Assembly (NCBI GenBank): GCA_963848825.1
Contig: CAWKFA010000002.1
Span: 248,001 to 312,000, forward strand
Origin: CAVVSQ01 sp963848825
Lineage (GTDB): Bacteria > Planctomycetota > Planctomycetia > Gemmatales > Gemmataceae
Direction: 5' to 3'
DNA: 64,000 nucleotides
In this document: positions 1-12,000 of the stretch, one piece after another
Layout: the number at the start of each line of letters is the position of its first letter
Position numbering within the stretch: the first letter of the stretch is position 1
Made by a program: the position numbers and the translations under genes
Notes under the pieces: model-generated
Seen by the model: only the letters and a program-made list of their open reading frames with translations
Told to the model about the DNA's origin: nothing
Database searches by the model: none

Positions 1-3000
1 ACCGTCGGCTCCCACCCCTACGATGTGGTGGCGGCTAATTTCAACAGCGACTCCAAACTTGATCTGGCGGTTGCCAATATCGACAGCAGCACCGTCATCG
101 TCTTGCTCAATCAAGGGACTGGTGGCGCGCCCCTTCAGAGCGGCACTTTCGCCACCGCGGTCGCCTATCCTTCCGGTGGCAGCAATCCCTACGGCCTGGT
201 CGCCGCCGATCTCAACGGCGATGGCAAGACAGACATTGCGTTAGCCAATTACGGCAGCAGCCAGGTTGGCGTGCTTTTGGGCAACGGCGACGGTACGTTC
301 CGGACGGCTACCAGCTACTCATTCGGCGGCAATCCCATCAGCGTCGCCGCGGGTGACTTCAACGGCGATGGCATCACCGACCTCGCAACTGCCAACTATG
401 GCAACAATACCGTCACCATGCTCCTGGGCAATGCCGTCAAAGCGTTGCCAGTCGATCCGGCCACCGGCTTGGCCCTGGGCTATGGGCGCGGCAACTTGTC
501 GAGCACGTCGGACGTGGATTATTTCAGCTGGACCGGAACGGCCGGCGATACCGTCCAGATTGCTTCCGAAAGCCCTGGCAATCCGAGCAATAGCGGCCTG
601 CTCTACCAGTTTTATCAGGCCGATGACAGTACCCGGTTGACGTATTTCTACGCCGGCAACACGAATCAAGGCCAGTCCACGCCGGTCACGCTTCCTTACA
701 CCGGCACGTACTTGGTAGTGGTGTCAACCGATTACAGTTACGCGGGTGAGTACCGCTTCCGGGTCACCGAGGCGCCGCCCCCCATGCAACTGGCCACCAT
801 TTACAATGGCTCCGTCAGCAGCTCCAATACTCCCATCCTGGTTAACTCCTCGCCGGGACACCTGACAGCCACCGTGGCCGGCTACATTGGCCAGGGCGAT
901 CCCAACGGCGAATTCTACAGCCTGGGCAGCGTCGTTGCGGGGACTACGCTCAATCTGACCCTCTCCCGGCCAGCGACCAGCACCCTGGGCGGCGTGCTCA
1001 ACATCTATAATGCCGCCGGCACCAACCTCACCAATAATGTCCTCCCCGGCAATACCCTCAGCTACACGGTGCCGGACGGCCAGGCCGGTAACTATTACGC
1101 CCGGGTCAGTTCCGCGAGCGCTACCACGGTATCGTTCTGGATGAATTGGGACGGCACCAACAACGAGATCCCCATCAGCTTCCTTGGTGAGGATCTTTGG
1201 CTGGATAACGGCTACTTCGGCTTCAACACGACCAACAGCGACATTTACGGCATTGACAGTGCCGGCCTGGCTAACACCTGGCACCTGGTGACTGCCGTTT
1301 TCGTGGACGGCAGCGTCGCGGGCTACCAGCTCTGGATTGATGGAGTGCAGCAGACCCTGACGCAAAAGCAAAGCTCGACGACTATTGCGCCTCTGAGTGC
1401 CACCGCGGCCAGCTTCGGCGGCTATATCGGCAGCAACGGCTACAACTTCACGGGTACGCTCGACGAGGTAGCTTACTTCGATAGGGCGCTGACGGGAACT
1501 GAAATCTCGGCCGAGTACGCTGCCCGCAACAGCGGCACTTACAGTGCGACCATCGCGGGCCAGTCGCCAGTGGCTTATTATCGGCTGGGTGAGACCGGCG
1601 GCACCGTGGCCTACGATTCCTCGGTCAATGCCGACAACGGCACCTTTGGAGGCGGCATCACGTCAGGGGCAGCCGGCGCGCTCACGAGTGATAGCAATAC
1701 TGCTTACCAGTTCAGCAGCGGCCAGGTCAGCGTCAATGTACCGCAATCGACGGGCATTCTGGGACAATACCTGTTGACGATTGCCGGCATCAACACCACA
1801 CGCCCCGAAATCGTCGGCGACACACTGCCCGTGCCCACCACAACGACAGTCATCAATCTGTCCACGGGCCTGGACGTGTCCAACAACGTGCTAACCACCA
1901 ACGGTGTTGCCGATGGCCACTGGACCGTCGATCAGCCCGGAGGAGGAACGGCGCCCGCGCAGGTTGTCACGCCCGCCGGGGCGGATTTTTACAGCGGCTG
2001 GACCGCGGATGGCCCGACTTCCGCCTGGCTCGCCATCGATGCAAGCTCAGCGGGCCAGCCGTCCGCTCCCTACACCTTCTACCGCACGTTCGACTTGACG
2101 GGCTACAACTTGTTCGCCGTTAGCCTGACCGGCACCGTGTACAACGACGATGGCGCCAGCCTCTCGATCAACGGGCACCAGGTTTACAACAACGGCTATA
2201 GCGGCACGGGCAGCGGCATCTCCATCCTGGGAACAAGTGGTTATTTCAACCAGGGACTGAACACGCTGGCCATTACGCTTACCAACACGGACCGGTTCCT
2301 TGACGGTGTCCGCTTCGATGGGGGAATCGTCGCCGCGCCAGCGCCGAACACAAATATCGTCGACCGCTTTTCCCTGGGCTTTTCCGAGGACATGAACCCG
2401 GGGACAGTCAACGATCTCACCAACTACTCGTTGCAAGATAGCCAGGGGCACGCTTACCATCTGACGAGCCCGGGCTATACCAGCGGCTCATCCGCTACTT
2501 ACCTCCTCAGCGATGGTCCGCTTCAGCCCGGCAGCTACACGCTCACGGTTTCCTCCAACTTGACCGATCGTACCGGCAATGCACTCGTCCCCTACACAGA
2601 ACCGTTCACCGTCGCCGGTGTGCCACCCTACACCGTGGAAAACCGCGGCAACAACCTGCCAGGAACGGCCACTCCCCTGGCACCTCCAACATCACAACCC
2701 GATGGCACTTTTGGAGTGGCAACCGGCGTCGCGGTGGGCCCGAACCCCCAATACACTACTTCGGCCCGCCTGCGCGGCAGCAGCCAGCATCTCGACCTGG
2801 TAACAGCTAATTACGGCAGTAACACCATTACCGTGCTGCTCGGCGCTGGCGACGGCACTTTCCAAAACCCTGTAACGAGCTATGCCGTCGGCAGCAATCC
2901 ATTCCAGGTGGCGATTGGCGACGTCAACGGCGACGGCAAGCTCGATATCGTCGTTGCCAACAGCGGTAGCAACACCGTTTCCGTGCTGTTGGGTAATGGC

Positions 3001-6000
3001 GACGGCACTTTCCAAAGCGCCTCCTCCTACGATGTCGGCGGCAGTCCGCGTAGCATCGTGCTCGCCGATCTCGACGGCGACAACCACCTCGACATCGCCG
3101 TCAGCGATTATTCTTCCAACCAGATTAGCTTGCTGCGCAACAACGGCGATGGCACCTTCGACACGGCTTTTACCTTCGCCGCCGGCTCGGTCTATTATGG
3201 CATCGCGGCCGTTGACCTTAACAATGACCACAGCCTGGATCTGGTCCTCGGCTCCAATGGCGCCGGCAGCAACGTCGGCGTCTTGCTAAACCAGATGACG
3301 ACCCCGGGCGCCTTCTCCTCTAGTTCCTTTGGCAGCATCCAATTCTACGGGGGCGGCATTGCCTCTTATATCTATGCGATCACTACCGGCGACTTTAATG
3401 GCGATGGCAACACGGATGTGGCCGTGGTCACCACCAGCAACACGGTCGCTATTTTGCCAGGCGACAACCTGGGCCACCTTGGCACCGCCACGACCTACTT
3501 CGTAGGCAGCAGTCCGCAAGGCATTGTCGCCGCCGACCTCAACGGCGACGGCATACTCGACCTGGCCGCGGCTGACTACAGCGGCAGTCAGGTGAGCGTG
3601 CTAATGGGCAACGTCGACGGCACTTTCCAAAGCGCTATAAATTATGCCGTAACGGGTTACCCCGCCGGCCTGGCCGCGGGCGACTTCAATAGCGACGGCA
3701 TCACCGACCTGGCCAGCGCCAACTATAACAACAGCACCATTAGTTTGCTCCTGGGCAACGGCGTCAAGGCATTGCCGGTGGATCCCGCCACGGGCCTGGC
3801 CTCGGGCTATGGCCGGGGCAATTTGTCAAGCACAGCGGACGTGGATTACTTCAGTTGGACGGGCAAGGCTGGCGATTCCGTCCAGATAGCGTCCGAGAGC
3901 CCGGGCAACCCGGCCAACAGCGGCCTGACCTACCAGCTTTTTGAAGCAGATGGCACCACGAGTTTGGGATACTTCTATGCCAACAACATCAATCAGGGCC
4001 AAACGAGTCCGGCGAGCTTGCCGTACAGCGGCACTTACCTCGTGCGGGTAACTTATGATTATAACTACACCGGCGAGTACCGCTTCCGGGTCACCGAAGC
4101 GCCCCCGACTATCCAACTCGCCAGCAGCTACAACAACTCCGTCGCCAGTCCGAATACCCTCAATCTGACCAATTCGTCGGCAGGGCACCTGACGGCCAGT
4201 GTCGCGGGCTATATCGGCCAGGGCGATAACGGCGACTTTTATAGCCTGGGCAACGTTCCTCAGGGTACGCAGGTCAACCTGTCACTTTCCCAGCCGGCCA
4301 CCAGTTCGCTGGCTGGTATCGTCAACATCTATAACGCGGCCGGTACCAACCTGACCAACAACATCACACCCGGCGCGGCCGTCGCCTATACCGCGCCGCT
4401 CGGCGGCGTTTATTTCGTGGGAGTGGCGGCTCAAACTGGCACCAGCGGGCTTTTGTCGCAGTACTTACTGGACGTCAGTATGGCGAGCACGGCCACGCCG
4501 GCTATTATCGGCACCGCCCTGCCGGTTCCCGGCACCGCGTCGGCGACCATTAATCTTTCGACCGGCCTGGATGCTTCCAATAATCTGCTTTCCACCGGCG
4601 AGGCGAGCGATGGCCACTGGACTGTGGATCAGGCCGGCGGCGGCACTGCGGCTGCCAAGGTCACAGTTTCTTCGAGCGCGAATTTCTACGGCGGTTGGCT
4701 CCTCGATGGCCCCAGTTCCGACTGGATCGCTCGCGACGCCGACGTCATCAATAATGGTGTCGCACCGTACACCTTCTATCGCACCTTCGATTTGACTGGC
4801 TACAACCTGGCCAATGTTGCAATTTCAGGCGGTTGGGCCATCGACGATGCCGGCATTCTGAACTTGAACGGGCATCAGATTGCCTCGCTTGGCGGCGGCA
4901 ACTGGGGCGGCCTGAGCAGTTTCTCGGTTCCCCAGGGCAGCTCTTTCCTGAATCTCGGGCTCAACATTCTCTCCATCACCCTGACAAGCTCCGACCAGTT
5001 CCTTGAAGGCGTGCGCCTCGAAGGTAGCGTGACCTCAGCCCCCCTCAATACCACGGGTATCTTCAATAGCTTCACCGTGGATTTCTCCGAGAACATGAGT
5101 GCAGACACGGTCAATAACCTGGCCAACTATACTTTGCAAGATACCGACGGCCACACCTATCATCTGGCCAGCCCTGCCTATACGAGCGGGCCGTCCGCCA
5201 CCTATCCGATCACGGATGGGCCCCTGCAGCCCGGGCACTATCAACTGACCATCGCGGGCTTGAGCGATAGTTTCGGCAATGCCCTGCCGACCGACGTTCT
5301 TGACTTCACCCTGGCAAGCTTGCCGAACTTCACGTTGCTCGGCCGTTCTGCCCATACGCCGGCCACGGCCACGCCTCTGACGCTTGTCCAGAGCCCCGCG
5401 GGAGCTGGCTTGAGTCTTGGGGCCGGGCGCGGCATGCTCATCAACACTAGCGACGCCGACTACTGGAGCTTTAGCGCCAGCGCCGGCGATCTAATGGGCC
5501 TCGACACTCAGAGCCTGGGCAGTCCCCCAAACAGCGGCCTGGCCTACCTGGTGACCAACCCGGACGGCACCACGCTGACCAGCTTCACGACCGATGGCGC
5601 GGGGCACGCGGCCAATGCACCCATTACGCTGCCCGCGACCGGGACTTATACCATCCGCGTCACTTACAATTATCAGTACTTCGGCGAGTACCAGTTCAGC
5701 TTGCTGCTGGCGACGCCGCCGCTTCAGTTGGACCGCGAACCAAACAACACGATCGCCTCGGCCGACAGCCTGACCTTGACCACCAATGGCAACAGCCAGG
5801 TGGCCAACGTGGCCGGTACCCTCCTGAGTCCCAGTGACCTGAATTATTTCAGTCTCGGCACTATCCAACCCGGCAACTCCATCTTGCTCAGCACACAGTT
5901 GCCCGCCAGCAGCGCACTGAGCGCCGTAGTGTCGGTGTACAACGCCGCCGGCGTCTACCAGACCAAGACCAATGGCCGGCCCTTCGATAGCGTCGGCCAA

Positions 6001-9000
6001 ATCGACATTACCCAGGCCGGCGTCTATTACGCGCTCGTGCAGCCCGGCAGCGGCACGGGCGGCCTGCTCGACCAGTACGTCCTGAACGTCCAGGTCGTGC
6101 CCACCAGCACCCTGGCCCAACTGCCGAACCTGGAAGTGACCAATATCACCTTGCCCACGGCCAGCAACCTGCAAAGCGGCAGTCCAATCACTTTCTCCTG
6201 GACCGTCACCAATGTCGGCCAGGCGGCCACCAACGTCACCAACTGGAATGATCGCGTGGTGCTGTCTTCTGATTCGACTTACGGCAACAGCGACGATATC
6301 CCGCTGGCTCTCGGCGGCAACAACGGCGTTTTCGGCCACTCGGGTGTGTTGGCCCCAGGCCAGAGTTACACAGCATCTCAGACCGTCACTCTGCCGAACG
6401 GCATAAGCGGCGACTACTACATCATCATCCAGACCGACAGCAGCAACCAGGTGAACGAAAACGCCATTGGCCGTGGCGACGGCACAACGGTGTCTACCGG
6501 TGGTCCCAACAGCGATGGCACCATCACCATCAACCTGGCCCCGTACCCGGACCTCGCCGTGCAGGGCCTCACGGCCAACCAAAATGGCGCCGGTTTCACG
6601 GTTTCGTGGCAAACGGTCAATAGCGGCAGCGGCGCCGTGACGAATAACTGGACCGAACACCTCGTCGTGCAGAACCTGACCAGCGGCGCCACCGTGGTAA
6701 ACACGCCGTTCACGTTCACCGGCGGTCTGGCGGCCAGCGGCGGCACCGCCGCACACACGAAGCCTGTTTCCGGCAGCTACCCGATTGACGGTCCCGGTCA
6801 TTTCGTCGCGACAGTCACCACCAACTCCGATCAAGGCCTGTTCGAGGACAATGCGCTGGGGCATGCCAATGCGGTGCAAAACGACATCAGCGCCACCAGC
6901 TTCGACGTCACGCGCGACCTGCGGGTCGCCAACCTGGCGCTCACCAGTCCAGCCAGTCCTCAGTCGGGTAACCTGGTTACAATCGGCTGGAACGATACCA
7001 ACACCGGCAATTTGGCCACCAACGGCACCTGGAACGACTCGATCACCGTGATCAACACAACCACCGGCGCGACCCTCGTCAATGGCGCCGCGGTGACTTA
7101 CGCCGGTGCCGCTATTCAGCCCGGCGGCCAGGCAGCGCGGTCATATAGCTTTACGTTACCGGACGGTGCCACCGGCGTGGGCAACCTCAGGGTGGTGGTC
7201 ACGGTCAACAGCAACAGCGCCGAGACCGAATATAACACCGGCGGCACGGCCCAGGCCAACAATACCTCCGCACCGCTGACGTTTGCCTCGACCCTGGCCA
7301 ATTACGCCGACCTGATCGTCAAGCCCAACACACTCAGCGTGCAGCCGGCTAGCCCACAGTCGGGCAACCAACTCACCGTCAACTGGAATGACCAAAACGT
7401 CGGCGACGGTGCCGTGAGCGCGGCGTTCTACGACTACGTCCTGGTACAGCGCGTCAACCCCGACAACAGCCTGACTTATATCGCCTCAGGCATCCCCAAC
7501 GGCAACGCCACCTTGGCCGCAGGCGCTACCAGTGCGCAACAGGCGTTCCAGTTCACGCTGCCCAACGGGGCGGCCGGCACCGGCAATTTCAAGATTACCG
7601 TGGTCACCGACAACGGCCAATCGGTCAAGGAGTACGACAGCAACGGCAACCTGGCCTACGGCAACAACTCCTCCGCGACGACCGTCGCCTCGACCCTGTC
7701 CAATTATGCCGACCTGATCGTGAAACCTAATACGCTCAGTGTTCAGCCGGCTAGCCTGCAGTCGGGCAACCAGGTCACCGTCAACTGGAATGACCAGAAC
7801 ATCGGCGACGCGGCCGTCAACGCGGCGTTCTACGACTATGTCCTGGTTCAGCGGGTTAACCCCGACAACAGCCTCACTAACATCGCCTCGGGCACCCCCA
7901 GCGGCAACAGCACCCTGGCGGCAGGCGCCACCAGCGCACAGCAGGCCTTCCAGTTCAACCTGCCCAACGGGGCGACAGGCGCAGGCAATTTCCGGGTCAC
8001 GGTGACCACCGACAACGGCCAATCCGTCCTGGAGTACGACAGCAACGGTAATGCCGCTTACGGCAACAACAGTGCCACCACTACCTTCGCCTCGACGCTG
8101 GCTACCTATCCCGATCTGCAAATAACCGGCATCGCGTTCAATCCGACCAGCCCGCAGTCGGGGGGGCCCTTGACCGTCAGTTGGAACGACACCAACACGG
8201 GCAATTTGCCCACGACCGGCGGCTGGTATGACCATGTGGTAGTAACCAACACCACCACCGGCACGACCTTGGTGAATACGGTCGTCTACTATGACCCGTC
8301 TGTGTCGGGAAATGGCGCGATCGGGCCAAACAGCTCACGACTTCAACAATACGGATTCACGCTGCCGGACGGGCCCAACGGTGCCGGCACGCTCCAGGCC
8401 ACGATTACGGCAGACTATTACAACGCCGTCTTCGAATATAACGTGGGCGGCACCGGCGAGTCCAACAATACCTCCAGCGCCACAACTTCGTCGACTTTGT
8501 TCCCCTATCCCGATCTCGTCGTCACCCAGGTGATCGCCCCGGCCCAGGCTCAGCCCGGCCAGACGATCACGGTCAACTGGAACGACGTCAATAACGGCGC
8601 CGGTCTGGCCACCGGCCCCTGGACGGATGAAGTCCTCCTGGCATCGGCAGCCGACGGCAGCGGCGCCATCCCACTGGGCACGCTCGATTATGCCGGCACA
8701 CTCGACACCGCCGCCTCCGGCGCGGTTCCCCTCGGGCGGTCGCTCCAGGTCAACCTGCCGGCAACTGCCCTCGGTAACCATTGGCTTGTGGTCCAGACCG
8801 ACGTCAACAATACCGTCAAGGAATATGGCCCGGCCGGTTCACTGGACGGCAACAACGCCACCGTAGCGGCTCAACCGATCAATATTCCCGCGACCCTGCG
8901 GTTGTCGGTGACTCCGTCTGGCTTTAGCGAAGCCGCTGGGCCGGGCGCTGCCCTGGCCACCGTGTCCCGCAACACCGATCCGACCGCTCCGTTGGTCGTC

Positions 9001-12000
9001 ACGTTGGCAAACAGCGACACGGCTGACGTGAGCCTGCCGCCAAGCGTCACCATTCCCGCCGGACAGTCATCGTTCTCCTTCCTGGTGGGAGCGATTGATA
9101 ACACCCTTGTGGATGGCACGCGCACCGCAAACTTGACCGCCAGCGCCGCCGGCCTGGCCGACGGTACTAGTACCGTCACTATCACCGATAACGACGTTCC
9201 CACGCTGTCCTTGGCCTTGTCCGAAAACGGTGTGCCGGCCGCTCAGGGGAACCGCGGCGATACGCTGACCGCCACCGTCACGCGGAACTGGGTAACTTCG
9301 CAACCGCTGACCGTCAACCTCTCCTTTACGAGTCTTTACCCGCAAACGCCGCTGATCTCCTTGCCAACTGCCGTAACAATTCCCGCTTCCGCGGCTTCGA
9401 CGACTTTTAGCGTGTCGGTACTGAATTTGGATATTCCCGTAAAGGACGAAACGATACACGTCCAGGCAGCGTCTTCGGCTTTCGTCACCGGCATCACCCC
9501 CCTGCTGGTGGTCGACAATAACCTGCCGGTGTTGTCCATCGACCCGCTCACGGCTTCCATGTTCAAAAATGGCACCGGCATCACGCTGCACGTCACGCGT
9601 AGCTTTGTCACCGATGCGCCGCTCTCGGTCAAACTGAGCACCAGCGACGGCCTGGTCGCCACTACCGATCCGACGGTAGTCATCCCGGCCAACCAGGCTT
9701 CGGCCACGTTCACGGTTATGCCCGTCAACAACAACATCGTGACGGGGACCCAGACCGTCACTGTGTACGCCAAAGGCACCTACCCGCTGTGCGGCTGCAC
9801 GATCCTGTCCGGGTGGGGAACTTCCCACGTGGACGTGCTGGAAACCAACACCCCCACGTTGTCCTTGGCGGTCGACCAACCTGCCGCGGCCGAGGGCATC
9901 GCGGTCGCCTTTACGGCCACCGTCAGCCGCAATACCGACGCCTCCGCAGCTCAGATTGTCACGCTGTCCACGGACCGAACGGATAAACTGATCCTGCCAC
10001 CCACGGTTACCATTCCCGCCGGACAGCAATCGGCAAGCTTCACGATTGGCACTATCGACAACAATATCACCGACGGCGATCAGATCGCGGACATCATCGT
10101 TTCCGCGGGCGGATTCACCGGTGCCACCCAGCCGGTGACAGTCCTCGATGCCGACATTCCCGATCTGGTCATCAAGTCCTCCGATGTCATCGTTCCCCCC
10201 ACGGCGGTCACAGGCCAACTGGTCCCCGTTCAGTGGACGGTAAAGAACAGCGGCAAAACAGCCGCCTCCGGTAGCTGGTTTGATCGGGTGTACGTCTCCA
10301 GCGACAGCGTGCTTGACTCAAGTGATACCCCGCTCAGGTCAGTACCCATCGACTACACCGGCGCACCGCTCTCCGTGGGCGCGACGTACACCGCGTCGAC
10401 CACGGTGTCCATCCCCAACACGCCAGGAAAGTATTACCTGATCCTAGTGGCGAACTACACCAAGACCCCCCTCAAGGAAGGGTCCTACGCCAACAATGCC
10501 GCCGCCTCTTCCCAGGCAATCGCTGTGGCACCAGCCTATCGGGCCACCGTTTCGACAGACGTCACGGTCGTTCCCAACGGCACGCCCATCCTGTTCACCG
10601 GTACGTCCACCGATACCCTCACCGGGCAGGTGGTCGGCAACAAGCCGATTACCATCCGTGTCTTGGTGAGCGGCACTCGCCGAGTGTACAACGTCACGAC
10701 CGACGCGACGGGTCATTTCAGCTATACCTTCCAGCCGCTGCCCTTCGAGGCCGGCCGCTACCAAATCGGCGCCGACCACCCGCAGGTGGCCGAGGACACG
10801 ATCCAGGATTCCTTCACGATCGTCGGCATGAATGCGCAGCCGCCCAATCTCACGACCAATCTCACTCCGAATATTCCGCTCACGGGTCAGGTCACCATCA
10901 ACAACCTCAGCGACGTGCCGCTCACCGGGTTGGTGGCAACCGTCAACGGAGCACCCGCCACCATTACCGTGACGCCCACCGTGTCGGATACTCTGGCCGG
11001 CAGTGGCTCCGTCGTGCTGAATTACGCGCTCACGGCGCTTGACGCGACTACGCGCCGCGCCCAGATCAAAATTCACCTGCAAAGCGCCGAGGGGGCGACC
11101 CTTGACATTCCGTTCGACATCACGGTGATTCCACTTGTCCCCAATTTGGTCCCCGATGTGGGCACCTTGACCGACGGCGTCGTTCGCGGCCACCAGAAGT
11201 TGTTGACGTTCACCGTCACCAATATTGGTGGGGCGCCGTCCGGCGACATGACCGTACAGCTCCCGAACCTGCCGTGGCTCACTTTGGCCAGTTCCCCCAC
11301 CATCCCGTCGCTGGCGCCAAGTGACAAAACGACCGTGTCGGTGTTGCTGACACCGGATATTACCGTGCCGTTACAACTCTATACCGGCAGTCTCGTGGTC
11401 GGTAATAAAAACACGTCATTGTCCGAGGGTTTCTCGTTCCGCGTCGTGTCCGAGGCCAAGGGCAATATTACCGTCGTTGTGGACGACGACTTTACCTTCA
11501 ACACCAACGCCGGCAATGGCCCCAAGGTTAACGGCGCTACCGTGCAACTCCTAGATCCCTACGACAACTCGATTGTCGTGGCTCAGAAAGCCACGGGCCC
11601 CGACGGCACGGCGACATTTACCGGCATTGACGAGGGGAACTACCTCGTTCAAGTGACGGCGGCCAAGCACGATCAATATTCAGCCACCCAGGCGATCACG
11701 TCCGGACAGACGACGAACATCGAAGTCTTCATCCGCACGCAGACGGTCACCTACACCTGGACCGTGGTTCCGACGCAGATCCAGGATCAATACACCGTCC
11801 ACTTGGACGCGACCTTCGAAACAAACGTACCGGCACCGGTGGTCACGATGGACGCACCGGACCAGGTGCCGGATCTCGCTCCGGGCGGCTATGCGCAAAT
11901 TGACGTGACGTTCACCAACCACGGCTTGATCGCTGCGAACGACCTCCAATTGCAACTGCCCACGCACCCCGAGTACGAGTTCACGGCGTTGTCTACCGAT

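Noticed and set aside
5491..6879. Long minus-strand open frame (462 codons) inside the giant gene; similar ones at 12993-14639 and 16433-17857.
   Set aside because: Composition is typical of the antisense of G+C-rich repeats, no domain is recognisable, and the plus strand is clearly coding.
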